DNA of 64,000 nucleotides, from positions 806,001-870,000 of the forward strand of contig NZ_CP101417.1 of the NCBI RefSeq assembly GCF_024339125.1, given 5' to 3'. Positions 47,715 to 57,178 of this stretch are shown in pieces. Numbering within the stretch: position 1 is the stretch's first letter; each line of letters opens with the position of its first letter. Both the position numbers and the translations under genes were made by a program. The notes beneath the pieces are model-generated. The model was not told the origin of the DNA. It did no database searches and was given only the letters and a program-made list of their open reading frames with translations. This DNA is from Xanthomonas hortorum (GTDB lineage: Bacteria > Pseudomonadota > Gammaproteobacteria > Xanthomonadales > Xanthomonadaceae).

Positions 47715-49295
47715 ATGGCACTGTCGTTTCGTTCGCCGTCCCCCACGCTAATCGCACTTTCCGCTTTGCTGGCAGCGCTCACGGCCTGCGAAAGATCGAC
47801 GCCGTCGGCGGTCTCCGCGCCGCCCGCAGCAGCGACGCGGCCCGCAGCGGCGCCCGCCATAAGCTGGCATGAGGGGAATGTTGAGAAAGCCCTGGAAGAA
47901 GCCAAGAAAACCGGCAAACCACTCCTGTTGTATTGGGGCGCTATCTGGTGCCCACCGTGCAATCGGCTCAAGGCCACCACATTCAAGGATCCGGGATTCA
48001 TCGCGCAGGCGCAGCAATTCGTGGCGGTGCATCTGGACGCAGACCTGGAAGAAGCGCAGACCTGGGGCGAACGCTTCGGCGTAAAGGGGTATCCCACGGT
48101 CATCTTGCTACGCCCGGATCGCAGCGAAATCACGCGGCTAGTTGGCGACAGTAGTACTGCCGAGCTTGTCGGTAGTCTGCGTGTGGCAGCGCAATCCAGC
48201 ACAAGTACAAAACAGATCCTGGAACGGGCGCTCAAAGCTCCACACACTCTCAAGCCCGAGGAGTGGACCCTTCTCGGCAACTACAGCTGGTTACAGGACG
48301 ACCAGCTGATAGATGCAAAGACTGCGCCCGGCGTGCTTGCTGCATTGGCAAAGGCGGCACCGCAGCCGGCCTTGCAGCGTCGCTTCGAGCTGCTGGCAGT
48401 GGTCGTCACAAAACAGAAGCCCGTCGCAAGCCAGGCAACATACACATTGCTGCAAACGGTGCTTTCCGACCCGTCGGAAGTCCGGAACAATCTCAAGGTA
48501 CTGGTTCGTGGTGCCGCCACGCTGATTGCTGCGGCGACCGACGATGTGGGCAAACGTGCGGAATTGTCCAGGGAGTTCAATCAGGCGTTGGCGCAGGCCT
48601 ATGCCGATCCCTCGCTACCGATTGTTGACCGTCTGCGGACTGCGTATGCCGAGATCGACCTTGCACGCCTGGCGCAAGGCCAGCCGGCCAGACCTGAAAG
48701 AAATACACCGCCACCTCCGCTGCCCGCAGCAGTCGTCAAGACCGTGCACCAGCGCGTTCAATGGGCGGTGACGGAAGCGAAGACTGATGAAGAGCGTCAA
48801 TCCACGATTGCAAGTGCTGCCGGCTTGTTGGCTCTGGTGGGCGATAACAAAGGATCTGCTCAATTGATGCAGGCCGAGTTGGCGCGTAGCAAGACACCGT
48901 CTTACTACATGCCCTACCTGGGCATACTGGCCGAGCAGCGCGGTGACTCAAAGACTGCGCTGTCATGGTTCAAAAAGGCCTACGATTCGACCGGTAGCCA
49001 GGGAACCATCGTGGAGCGGGGCATGACCTATCTGGATGCGCTGATCCGCCTCAGCCCCGATGACGGTACCGGTATCGAGACGCTTGCAACCCGAGTGATC
49101 GGGGATTTGACGCGGCAATCCGATGGCTATCTGCAAGAAAACCGCGAGCACTTTGAGGAAGTCGGAGCATCGTTGAAGACGTGGAGCAAGCAGAGCCCGG
49201 CTGGCGGTGCAGTCCTGACGCGCCTGCGCCAGAAGGCCCAGACAAGTTGCGCGGACCAGAACAAGCCAGCCGCCTGTGCCGGCTGGCTGGGGTGA
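47715..49295 (+). CDS. Thioredoxin-fold lipoprotein with long helical C-terminal region
   Basis: A 526-residue protein. The signal peptide ends in a lipobox (LAALTAC, Cys about residue 23). Residues 50-160 form a thioredoxin domain with active site AIWCPPCNRLK and the cis-proline loop VKGYPTVILL. From about residue 170 to the end is an alpha-helical, tetratricopeptide-like region (for example LLALVGDNKGSAQLMQAELA and YLGILAEQRGDSKTALSWFK). Likely a periplasm-facing, membrane-anchored disulfide reductase or isomerase acting on bound partners (inferred). ATG 47715 has AAAGG about 6 bases upstream and directly begins the signal peptide; the longer open frame is not supported. It ends about 230 bases before the island repeat. 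Confidence 0.8.
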   Translation: MALSFRSPSPTLIALSALLAALTACERSTPSAVSAPPAAATRPAAAPAISWHEGNVEKALEEAKKTGKPLLLYWGAIWCPPCNRLKATTFKDPGFIAQAQQFVAVHLDADLEEAQTWGERFGVKGYPTVILLRPDRSEITRLVGDSSTAELVGSLRVAAQSSTSTKQILERALKAPHTLKPEEWTLLGNYSWLQDDQLIDAKTAPGVLAALAKAAPQPALQRRFELLAVVVTKQKPVASQATYTLLQTVLSDPSEVRNNLKVLVRGAATLIAAATDDVGKRAELSREFNQALAQAYADPSLPIVDRLRTAYAEIDLARLAQGQPARPERNTPPPPLPAAVVKTVHQRVQWAVTEAKTDEERQSTIASAAGLLALVGDNKGSAQLMQAELARSKTPSYYMPYLGILAEQRGDSKTALSWFKKAYDSTGSQGTIVERGMTYLDALIRLSPDDGTGIETLATRVIGDLTRQSDGYLQENREHFEEVGASLKTWSKQSPAGGAVLTRLRQKAQTSCADQNKPAACAGWLG

Positions 49296-49528
49296 CGCGC
49301 GCGGCGTAGATGCGCGGTGCACCTACGCAGGTGGATCCACATAACAGCTGCTTCACCAGCAGAAACGCAGACAACGTCGCCCCGTCGATCACCGCGTCGT
49401 ACCCATGATCGCCCACAGCTCATCCGGCGGACCGTGGATGCGCCGTACGCCTAGGCCTGCAAACGAAAGCAGTCCCGCCCATCCGCCGCTGAGCCGCTGG
49501 TGAGGCGGGCAGGCCGGTCATCGCGCAC

Positions 49529-49613
49529 GGACCTACAGGCAACAAAAAACCCCATTTCTCGGGGAGTTCTGGATTTTCTTGGATGTCCCTGGAGGGTCCA
49601 TCTGGTGCGTCCG
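49529..49613 (+). repeat. Attachment-site-like repeat (left end of the tRNA-Arg island)
   Basis: About 85 bases aligning in direct orientation with 54718-54803. The shared core TTCTTGGATGTCCCTGGAGG is exact, and the copy includes the last bases of the tRNA-Arg gene (TGGTGCGTCCG versus TGGTGCGCCCG) and a degraded version of its terminator. This is the expected scar of site-specific integration at a tRNA 3' end. Confidence 0.75.
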
Positions 49614-49693
49614 ATCTACCCATGGGAGTTGTGTGCGCTGCGAGCTCACATGCTCCTCCCAGGCCTCAACTGCGGTAAACCAGCTGATGCGTC

Positions 49694-49717
49694 AAAGGCC
49701 CGGAAATCCGGGCCTTT
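49694..49717. terminator. Bidirectional hairpin terminator candidate
   Basis: Perfect 10-bp stem AAAGGCCCGG/CCGGGCCTTT with a four-base loop, symmetric enough to act on either strand. It lies about 115 bases after the metallopeptidase stop (minus strand). Confidence 0.7.
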
Positions 49718-49830
49718 GCTATTCATTATGCTGCTGAGCATTACGAGACAACCGCACAACAACCTTTGTTATCTAGACACGGCCTGTGTCATTCGTGCCT
49801 GATCCGGCAGCTAGGAGTGACAGCGACCAC

Positions 49831-51942
49831 TTACCAGATCACCACGCGTTCTTTTTCGTCGCGCACCATTGGATCGCCAGCCTTGCACGAGAATGCGGCA
49901 GCGAACTGAGGCATATTCGAGGGAGCTGCAAACGCTCTCACCTTGGCAGGGGCATGTGGGTCGGCAGCCAATTGAACCAGCTGCCTTTCCTCACGGGTCA
50001 GCCAGCGCCAGTTGCGTGCGAAAGCAAGGAAGAAGCGCTGGTCCTGGGTGTAGCCATCCACCTTCACCGCACGCTCCGGATGCTTACGCAAGTTGGCCTG
50101 CAATGCATCGTAGGCCACGTTAAGCCCACCAAGGTCTGCGATGTTCTCGCCCAAGGTCAGCTTTCCATTGACGTGCAGCTTGGGATGGTTTGGCAAGGGC
50201 ACATACCCATCGAATTGCTTGACCAACCCTTCAGCACGCTGCTCGAACGCAGCACGGTCGGCTGGCGCCCACCAATTGGTACCATTGCCCGCGGCATCGA
50301 ACTGACTTCCCTGGTCATCGAAGCCATGCGTGGCTTCATGGCCCATGAGCGAGCCGACCGAACCATAATTCAGCGCATCATCGGCATTAGGGTCGAAGAA
50401 CGGAGGCTGGAGGACGGCCGCGGGAAAATTAATAGAGTTGTCACCCGGCGAATAGAAGGCATTGACTGTCTGTGGCGTCGTGACCCAGCGCTTGCGATCG
50501 GTGGGTTTTCCAACCTGCATGATGTTGTAGCGGTAGTTGAATTTGGCTGCTGCTTGCACGTTCTGGTAGTAAGCCCCCGGAGTGATCTCAAGCCCTGACC
50601 AGTCACGCCACGTGTCCGGGTAGCCGATGCGCGGCAGCATTGACTCCCATTTCTCCAGGGCTTTCGCCTTGGTCTTCCCAGTCATCCATTCGACATGCTC
50701 GATACGCACCTTGAGCGCGGCACGGATGTTGTCGACCAAGTCAGCTGCGCGCTGTTTCGCTTCCGGCGTAAACACCTTCGCGACGTAGAGCTGGCCAAGC
50801 CCCTCCCCCATCGAGTCGTTGACGACGCTCAAGACGCTTTTCCAGCGGGGCTGCTGCTGCGGCTGCCCGGACAGCGCTTTTCCATAGAACGCGAAGTTGT
50901 TATCGACAAACGCCTTGCTGAGCTGCATGGATGCAGCATCAATGGCATGGAAGCTCAGATATGCGCGCCACTGGGCTATAGGTGCAGTGGCCAGTTCACG
51001 GTCAAATGCTGCGAAAAATCGCGGCTGGGACAATGAGAAGCCCTTCCCCACCTCCACGTCTTGGGTTGCCAAAAACTTCGTCCAGGAAAAGTGGGGAGTT
51101 GCCTTGTCCGCCTCGGCAACGCTGACGAAGTGATACATGTTTTTCGGATTGCGCTGATCAACCGGAGCCAGCGACGCTGATGCCAAGCGCGTTTCCAGCG
51201 CCAGAACGTCCTTTGCCTGGGTCTTGGCCTCATCTGCGGAGCTACCCGCGAGCTCAAGAGATTTTGCAATGTAGGCGAGATAGGCGGTGCGCACGGCAGC
51301 ATAGTCGGGAGCGCTGTAGTAGTCCTTGCTTGGAAGCGCCAAGCCCCCCTCATCCGCAAAGGCAATTTGCATGCTTGCATCATGGAGGTCGGACTGCGCG
51401 CTGAACTTGAATACCTGTGCGTCCCCCTCGGCGTGACGCTGCATGATGTAGGAGGCAACATCCTCAGCAGAAGAGAGCGCCGCGATGGCTGCCAACTGGG
51501 GACGAATCGGCCGGGTACCAGCTGCCTCGATGGCCGCCTCGTCCATCCCCGAGGCATAAAGCAGCCCGAGCTTCCGAGCGACTGGGTCCGCACGATCACC
51601 TGCCTGCTTCGCTGCCTGTTCGACGATTTCACGCTGAGTGGTAAGGCTTTGCTCCATCAACGCAGGAACCGTGCCCCAGTTGCTTCGGTCTGGTGGAATT
51701 GGATTCGCCTTTTCCCATTGCCCATTAACGAACCCATAAAAATTCTTGCACGCTTCAGCCGGGGCACCGAGTTCGCTGACGTCAAACGTCGGTTTTGATT
51801 CTGCCGGAACCTTCTGGGATTCTGTCCCTGTGACTGGTGCCTGGCTGGATATGCTTTCGTCAGATGACCGTTTGCATCCTGGCAAGGCTGCAAGCAGAGC
51901 GAATGCGACTACCGAAGTCTTGGCCAACATCATTATGTCCAT
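49831..51942 (-). CDS. M13 family zinc metallopeptidase (PepO/neprilysin-like) lipoprotein
   Basis: A 703-residue exported peptidase. The signal peptide has a lipobox (LLAALPGC, Cys about residue 23) followed by a Ser/Glu-rich linker. The M13 N-terminal domain starts EACKNFYGFVNGQWEKANPIP. Substrate loop VNAFYSPGDNSI, zinc motif GHEATHGFDDQG (HExxH near residue 532) and GENIADLGG with the third ligand Glu (near residue 597) are intact. It should cleave short peptides in the periplasm. Base composition is visibly less GC-rich than flanking genes, and the gene sits inside the tRNA-Arg island, so acquisition by transfer is likely. AT-rich sequence upstream (TATAAAAATATA) may hold its promoter. 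Confidence 0.93.
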   Translation of the reverse strand: MDIMMLAKTSVVAFALLAALPGCKRSSDESISSQAPVTGTESQKVPAESKPTFDVSELGAPAEACKNFYGFVNGQWEKANPIPPDRSNWGTVPALMEQSLTTQREIVEQAAKQAGDRADPVARKLGLLYASGMDEAAIEAAGTRPIRPQLAAIAALSSAEDVASYIMQRHAEGDAQVFKFSAQSDLHDASMQIAFADEGGLALPSKDYYSAPDYAAVRTAYLAYIAKSLELAGSSADEAKTQAKDVLALETRLASASLAPVDQRNPKNMYHFVSVAEADKATPHFSWTKFLATQDVEVGKGFSLSQPRFFAAFDRELATAPIAQWRAYLSFHAIDAASMQLSKAFVDNNFAFYGKALSGQPQQQPRWKSVLSVVNDSMGEGLGQLYVAKVFTPEAKQRAADLVDNIRAALKVRIEHVEWMTGKTKAKALEKWESMLPRIGYPDTWRDWSGLEITPGAYYQNVQAAAKFNYRYNIMQVGKPTDRKRWVTTPQTVNAFYSPGDNSINFPAAVLQPPFFDPNADDALNYGSVGSLMGHEATHGFDDQGSQFDAAGNGTNWWAPADRAAFEQRAEGLVKQFDGYVPLPNHPKLHVNGKLTLGENIADLGGLNVAYDALQANLRKHPERAVKVDGYTQDQRFFLAFARNWRWLTREERQLVQLAADPHAPAKVRAFAAPSNMPQFAAAFSCKAGDPMVRDEKERVVIW

Positions 51943-52512
51943 CGAGTTGTATAAAAATATATTCTAGGCCGACGCGGCAGGGCGTGCCCTCAAGCTGAGC
52001 TTTGTTGAGGATCTAGTTAAGTTATCTCCATGCGCCAAGACCGTGGAACTAATACCCACACGCACGCGCAGAAGCGTTCTCCTTCGCGTAGCATCGCTCT
52101 TGGACATCCTGCATCAACGGGCAGAGCGCCTACTTGAGAAGGAAAAGTCGGGAGGGATAGACGAACACTCGGAAGGCTTGAGATCGACGAGATAGCCAAA
52201 GAACCAATGCTTGTTGTGGTAATTGTTCCGACCAAAAAAATAAAGGCTTAAAAGAGCCATTACTTATTACATGTGAACATCGAGGCGGTAGCACCGGGAC
52301 CGCCTGTATCGTCTGTTTCTATTAGCACCTATGAATGGGGCGGCCCATGTCCACCCCATTGCTGCCGGGCTGACGTTCTTCTTCCGCCTATCAAAGCCCC
52401 CACCAACTTAATATTTTGCCTACCCCTTGGACTTATCTAACACTGTTTTTTGGAGAGTCGGCATAAAGCTTTGGCAGGGCTGAATACCTGGTGTCAGTTC
52501 CAGTGATTTTGC
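51943..52512. other. AT-richer island sequence without a recognised gene
   Basis: About 570 bases between the metallopeptidase start and the 3' end of the integrase remnant. It is less GC-rich than the chromosome around it. I see no intact gene, RNA or repeat copy; it is probably eroded island cargo plus the metallopeptidase promoter. Confidence 0.5.
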
Positions 52513-52575
52513 CTACATCTGTGTCCGTAAGCCTTCCAGATAGTCTGCCCACGTCTGCATCATCTTCGGCGCTAG

Positions 52576-53734
52576 GGAACCTCTGAACAACGCACCACAG
52601 ATACGCGACACTACCCGCCTGATGTTGAGGAGTGATCCATGCAACTGACGTTCGGTGACGCTGAGGGCCTGGGCAAGCGCAAGCAGACCCGGCGCGAGAT
52701 CTTTCTGGCCGAGATGGAGCAGGTGGTTCCGTGGCAGCAACTGCTCGGTCTGATCGCGCCGCACTATCCGGTATCGGGCCGGCCAGGTCGGCAGCCGTAC
52801 GCACTGGCGACGATGTTGCGGATTCATCTGCTGCAGCAGTGGTATGCGCTGAGCGATCCGGCGATGGAAGAAGCACTGCACGAGATCCCGACCTTGCGGC
52901 GGTTTGCCCAGCTCGGTGGCTTGGACAACGTTCCGGACGAGACCACGATTCTCAACTTTCGGCGCCTGCTGGAGACCCATGGCCTTGCCGCGCGGATGCT
53001 GGAAGCGGTCAACGCGCATCTGGCGCGCAAGGGCCAGAGCCTGCGGTCGGGCACGATCGTCGATGCGACGCTGATCGCGGCGCCCAGTTCGACCAAGAAT
53101 GCCGACAACGCGCGCGACCCTGAGATGCATCAGACCAAGAAGGGCAATCAGTGGTATTTCGGGATGAAGGCGCACATCGGCGTGGATGAATTTTCCGGGT
53201 TGGTGCACCACGTCCATTGCACAGCCGCCAACGTCGCCGATGTCACGGTGATGCACACGTTGCTGCATGGCAAAGAAGACAGCGTGTTCGGCGATAGCGG
53301 CTACACCGGTGCGGACAAACGCGAAGAACTGCAGGCCTGCAAGGCTGCATTCTTCATCGCCGCCAGGCCCTCGACGATGCAAGCCCTCGGCAACAAACGC
53401 GAGCGTGCTCGGGAAAGACGTTGGGAACACTTCAAGGCCAGTGTGCGCGCGAAGGTGGAGCATCCATTCCGGGTGATCAAGCGCCAGTTCGGCTACACCA
53501 AGGTCCGCTATCGCGGCCTGGCCAAGAACACCGCGCAGGTGCTGACCTTGTTTGCGCTATCGAACCTGTGGATGAAGCGAAAGCAGTTACTGCCGACGAT
53601 GGGGAACGTGCGCCTGTAACCCGGGCAACACCCTGCAAACGCGCCGGAAACGGCAAAAAAATCGAGGATCTGAGCGCCGTCAGCCTGGTCGATGTGGTTA
53701 GGCTCATCCTCCGATGCCGTTGATCAGACCATCC
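52576..53734 (+). mobile_element. IS5-family insertion sequence inside the integrase
   Basis: About 1.16 kb bounded by imperfect terminal inverted repeats: GGAACCTCTGAACAACG at 52576-52592 and, reversed, GGATGGTCTGATCAACG at 53718-53734 (13 of 17 matching). A four-base target duplication CTAG occurs on both sides (52572-52575 and 53735-53738), as expected for IS5-type elements. It carries one intact transposase gene. The insertion point lies near the 3' end of the integrase reading frame. Confidence 0.88.
52639..53619 (+). CDS. IS5-family DDE transposase
   Basis: A 326-residue transposase, intact. It starts MQLTFGDAEGLGKRKQTRRE and has the N-terminal IS5 DUF772-like region (PYALATMLRIHLLQQWYAL). 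Catalytic residues are in IVDATLIAAPSSTK (first Asp), FGDSGYTGADKR (second Asp) and VEHPFRVIKRQFGY (Glu, the YREK-like region of IS5). It resembles the IS1478-type elements of Xanthomonas, but I cannot fix the element name from memory. An intact gene and visible target duplication suggest a fairly recent insertion. Confidence 0.92.
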   Translation: MQLTFGDAEGLGKRKQTRREIFLAEMEQVVPWQQLLGLIAPHYPVSGRPGRQPYALATMLRIHLLQQWYALSDPAMEEALHEIPTLRRFAQLGGLDNVPDETTILNFRRLLETHGLAARMLEAVNAHLARKGQSLRSGTIVDATLIAAPSSTKNADNARDPEMHQTKKGNQWYFGMKAHIGVDEFSGLVHHVHCTAANVADVTVMHTLLHGKEDSVFGDSGYTGADKREELQACKAAFFIAARPSTMQALGNKRERARERRWEHFKASVRAKVEHPFRVIKRQFGYTKVRYRGLAKNTAQVLTLFALSNLWMKRKQLLPTMGNVRL

Positions 53735-54717
53735 CTAGGTAAGATGAGCTGTGCGGCTGTATGCCCTGCTGTTTGGGTCACGCACGGCATGCGCCAGCTG
53801 GTGTTCGATGTAGTCGGGGCCGAAACCAAGCACCTCATCCAGGATTGTACGAGCCATCGCACGAAACCCGTGACCTGCCATCGTTTTGGAGTCAAAACCC
53901 ATCCGCCTCAAGGCAGCATTGATGGTGTTATCGCTCATCGGCCTACCTTTTCCATGAAGGCTGGGAAATACGCATCAGGGCCCGCAGCAAAGACGCTACG
54001 GCAGTCGGCTCGGTCAAGCTGGCGAAGTTCTGCACCTTTGGAGTCTCTAGCGCCCCAAAAGATCGGAGGCCGGGTCGCGCTCAGCCTTGCCCACTGTGAT
54101 GGCGTATCGAAACACCTACTGGCAATACCCCGCGCTCGATGTGCTGTCTCGATGGCACCACGCGTTTCTATCTTGCGCAGGACGGCCAGGAGTTCCGGTG
54201 CAGATATCTCAGCGATAGGCCTATGACCAGATAGGGGTTTAGGTCCTTTTCAACGATCCGGCCATTGCGCTTCATCGTCAGGGCGGAATTCTTTTTGGCA
54301 TGCAGCTCCAGGAGCTCCGCAGTGATAACCGCAAAGCTGAGCTGGGACCGGTCAACGCCAACCAGCCTGTCGAGTCTTCTCTTCTCCCCTGGGTCGATGC
54401 CTGACCGAAGGACTTTGCATGCATCCAGATGCTGCGCTCGCGCTTCTGCCAGGCTGACCCCTGGGTAGATCCCTAGTGCCAAGCGTTTTCCTTGCCGCCG
54501 AATCGATACTTCCATCGCCAGAGCCTGGCGCCTTTCGGGGAGATCGACGTACAGGCCGCCGCCATCGAACAGCCTCACCGGCTTGGTAGCGGGCTTTGCA
54601 CTACGTACTGCAGCGTCACTTAGGGGCATGGGGGCATCCGTATACGTGCTGGGGCCTGCTGCCCCCATCTATGCCCCCGATCAGCCTGGATTTCAGTGGA
54701 ACCGGGTGGACCTAGCA

Positions 54718-54803
54718 GGACCTGCAGGCACCAAAAAACCCCCGATTTCTCGGGGGTTTTGGACTTTCTTGGATGTCCCTGGAGGGACCATCTGGTGCGC
54801 CCG
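54718..54803 (+). repeat. Attachment-site-like repeat (right end, at tRNA-Arg)
   Basis: Direct-repeat partner of 49529-49613. It covers the 3' end of the tRNA-Arg gene, the sequence just downstream of it and its terminator hairpin. The integrase start codon lies about 90 bases inside this end, the standard layout for P4-type islands. Confidence 0.75.
54731..54763 (-). terminator. Terminator of tRNA-Arg
   Basis: Read on the minus strand: CCCCCGAGAAATCGGGGG followed by six Ts, a compact stem with a short loop. It starts about 35 bases after the CCA end of the tRNA. A damaged version is present in the left repeat at 49542-49565. Confidence 0.85.
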
Positions 54804-54869
54804 GAGGGATTCGAACCCCCGACCAATGGCTTCGGAAGCCACTACTCTATCCGGCTGAGCTACGAGCGC
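54793..54869 (-). tRNA. tRNA-Arg, anticodon CCG
   Basis: 77 bases including an encoded CCA end. Acceptor stem GCGCTCG/CGGGCGC, D-arm AGCTCAGCCGGATAGAGT, anticodon stem-loop GTGGC-TTCCGAA-GCCAT with anticodon CCG (reads CGG), and T-arm GGGGGTTCGAATCCCTCC (GTTCGAATC). All arms pair with normal lengths. Its 3' end overlaps the right attachment-like repeat. Confidence 0.95.
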
Positions 54870-55104
54870 CTGGCCGCGCATTATGCCAGAACAGGCGCCC
54901 AGGTGACGGCCCTGGCGGGGTCCAGCCTGTGGGGAACGCCCGGAGCACGCGGTGCTTGCCCGGCCAGCGGCGAGGCCATGCCGGCCCATCTTCGCCCAGA
55001 CCATTGGCTCATAGCCGCGCCACGCCCGGCGCGCATCCGTCGAAGTGGCTCGACCACCAGCCAGCGCATGACCGCATCCAAGCCGCACTGCTACCCTTTG
55101 CGGC

Positions 55105-56010
55105 ATGAGCAAGCATGCTGTCGAACACGTACCCATTGCGGCCGCGCTGACCTGGCCGCAGCGACTGGGCCAGTACTGGAAGTTGATCCGCGGCGATCGC
55201 CCGATCGGCAGCCTGTTGCTGCTCTGGCCCACCTGGTGGGCGCTGTGGCTGGCTGCCGATGGCCTGCCGCCGCTGTGGACGCTGTTCGTTTTCACCGCCG
55301 GGGTGTGGCTGACCCGCTCGGCCGGCTGCGTGATCAACGACTACGCCGACCGTTGGCTGGACCCGCATGTGGAGCGCACCAAGTCGCGTCCGCTGGCCAC
55401 CGGTGCGGTATCCGGGCGCGAGGCGCTGTGGGTGTTCGTGGTGCTGATGCTGGTGGCGTTCGCGCTGGTGCTCACCCTCAACTGGCTGACCGTGGCGCTG
55501 AGCGTGCCGGGCGTGTTTCTGGCCGCCAGCTATCCCTATCTCAAGCGCCACACCCACCTGCCCCAGGTCTATCTGGGCATGGCGTTCGGCTGGGGCATCC
55601 CGATGGCCTTCGCGGCAGTGCAAGGCAGCGTGCCACTGCTGGCCTGGCTGCTGTACGCGGCCAACATCCTCTGGGCCACCGCATACGACACCTGGTACGC
55701 CATGGTCGACCGCGAAGACGACATCCGCATGGGCAGCAAGTCGACCGCCATCCTGTTCGGCAAGTTCGATCTGGTTGCACAAGGCGTGCTGTATGCATTG
55801 ATGTTCGCGGCCCTGGTGCTGGTGGGCCTACGTGCCGATCTTGCCATCGCTTACTGGGCCGGGCTGGGCATCGCCGCGCTGCTGGTGGCCTACGAATTCC
55901 GCCTCGCCCGCCACCGCGAACGCGGCCCCTGCTTCCGCGCCTTCCTGCACAACAACTGGGTGGGCCTGGCGATCTTCGTCGGCATCGCCGCGGCGCTGGC
56001 GTTGCGCTGA
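55105..56010 (+). CDS. ubiA: 4-hydroxybenzoate polyprenyltransferase UbiA
   Basis: A 301-residue inner-membrane prenyltransferase that attaches the polyprenyl tail to 4-hydroxybenzoate in ubiquinone synthesis. The first Asp-rich motif is [20 protein letters not shown] (NDxxDxxxD, Mg-diphosphate binding) and the second is [20 protein letters not shown]. About eight hydrophobic helices are visible (for example [19 protein letters not shown]). The conserved N-terminal [20 protein letters not shown] fits UbiA rather than related farnesyltransferases. It is a single-gene unit next to the tRNA-Arg. Confidence 0.95.
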   Translation: MSKHAVEHVPIAAALTWPQRLGQYWKLIRGDRPIGSLLLLWPTWWALWLAADGLPPLWTLFVFTAGVWLTRSAGCVINDYADRWLDPHVERTKSRPLATGAVSGREALWVFVVLMLVAFALVLTLNWLTVALSVPGVFLAASYPYLKRHTHLPQVYLGMAFGWGIPMAFAAVQGSVPLLAWLLYAANILWATAYDTWYAMVDREDDIRMGSKSTAILFGKFDLVAQGVLYALMFAALVLVGLRADLAIAYWAGLGIAALLVAYEFRLARHRERGPCFRAFLHNNWVGLAIFVGIAAALALR

Positions 56011-56403
56011 CGGGCAGATGCGGCAATCGCGTCGCGAGTTAAGCCCGGGACGAGAAGGCACTGTTTGCGCGCCACTGGCGCGCGCGCCTTGGAGCGCCCA
56101 CGTCGCAGACGCGGGCTGGGGCGCGGAGCGGGGTTTGGGGGTACGGCATGGTTCCACTTGTCAGGTGCCGGCTTCGGTGGGATGCGACAGCGCGACCGGG
56201 AATCGGCTCCTCGGCTCGGTCAGACATCCTGTCTGACTCGCCGCCGCGACACATCCCTGTGCCGCTCTCCGCCAATCCCCGGTCACGCCGTCGCTTCGGC
56301 ACGTCATTTTCATGACTTAGGTGGGCTCGCGACTTGATGACCAGTCGCATCAAACAGTGCGGGCGAAGCCTCACGGTGCAGGCTACAACGCGTCAGCCAA
56401 GCC
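56011..56403. other. Intergenic region between convergent ubiA and comF genes
   Basis: About 390 bases without a recognised gene. A hairpin with 8-bp arms GTCAGACA/TGTCTGAC spans 56219-56237 and may end transcription from one side. No repeat copy seen elsewhere in the window occurs here. Confidence 0.5.
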
Positions 56404-57135
56404 TCACGGCACCCGCGCGCATACCCACGCATCCACCCGCTGCACACCCGCGCGCCGCAAGGCCTGCGCGGCCGCATGCAGCGTGGCACCGGTCGTCATC
56501 ACGTCGTCCACCAAGGCCACATGCGCTGGCAACACGCCGCGCGCCACGAACGCATCCCGCACATTGCGTTGGCGTTCGTCCGCATCCAGCTCCGATTGCG
56601 GTGCGGTCGCCCGCACGCGGCGCAATAACGGCAGGCAGGGCAACCGCAGCGCGCGGCCAATCGGTTTGGCCAGCTCCAACGCCTGGTCGTAGCCGCGCTG
56701 GCGCAGGCGCTGCCGATGCAGGCTCACCGGCACCAGCGCCTGTGGGCGCGGCAAGTCTGCACAGCGTTTGACCATCAATTCGCTGAGCAAGCGACCGGCC
56801 GGTAGATCCTGATGAAACTTGAAACGCCGCAGCAAGCCATCCACCGGCCAGCGATAGGTGAAGCACGCATGCACGCGCTGCAGCGGCGGCGGGTGCTGCA
56901 GGCAGTGTCCGCATCGCAGCGCTCCATCGGAAACATATAACTGCGTCGCGCAACACAGGCAGGCGTGGCCGTGATCCGGCAGGGCGGCGCGGCATGCCGG
57001 GCACAGATCGCAATCGGCAGTGCCGGCCTCTGCACAGACCAGGCACACGCTCGGCAACAGCAGCCGCAACACCCGTTGCGGCCACCTGTAAACCGAGCGC
57101 ACCCCATCGAAGTTGACAGCCTCTTGCATGCTCAC
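56404..57135 (-). CDS. comF: ComF family phosphoribosyltransferase-like protein
   Basis: A 243-residue ComF/GntX family protein. The N-terminal third has two CxxC pairs for zinc (CLVC, CPAC, CLCC and CGHC). The C-terminal part is a PRTase fold with the PRPP loop [17 protein letters not shown] and the conserved [21 protein letters not shown] region. The family supports DNA uptake or use during competence in some bacteria; here the role is inferred. Start either 57135 or an internal Met two codons on. It is divergent from bioB with only 43 bases between starts, so the promoters must overlap. Confidence 0.88.
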   Translation of the reverse strand: MSMQEAVNFDGVRSVYRWPQRVLRLLLPSVCLVCAEAGTADCDLCPACRAALPDHGHACLCCATQLYVSDGALRCGHCLQHPPPLQRVHACFTYRWPVDGLLRRFKFHQDLPAGRLLSELMVKRCADLPRPQALVPVSLHRQRLRQRGYDQALELAKPIGRALRLPCLPLLRRVRATAPQSELDADERQRNVRDAFVARGVLPAHVALVDDVMTTGATLHAAAQALRRAGVQRVDAWVCARVP

Positions 57136-57178
57136 CAGACTGCCTGCCTTCCAAGCCGCTGACTGTCAGGAAACCCCG

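Larger units (their letters stand above)
52513..54629 (-). pseudogene. P4-type tyrosine recombinase (integrase) pseudogene, interrupted by an IS
   Basis: Pieces of one integrase read in order on the minus strand. 54629 to about 54220: MPLSDAAVRSAKPATKPVRL, FDGGGLYVDL, the DUF4102 arm-binding domain and the start of the core-binding domain. About 54240-54090, in a shifted frame: HRPIAEISAPELLAVLRKIE. About 54130-53990, in further frames: AITVGKAERDPASDLLG, then ETPKVQNFASLTEPTAVASL. 53938-53739: MSDNTINAALRRMGF, GHGFRAMARTILDE and HQLAHAVRDPN, part of the catalytic domain. The last piece (KMMQTWADYLEGLRTQM) lies beyond the insertion sequence at 52513-52575. Several frameshifts, a stop after RTAHLT and the IS make it non-functional. 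It explains how the island entered the tRNA-Arg site. Confidence 0.85.
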
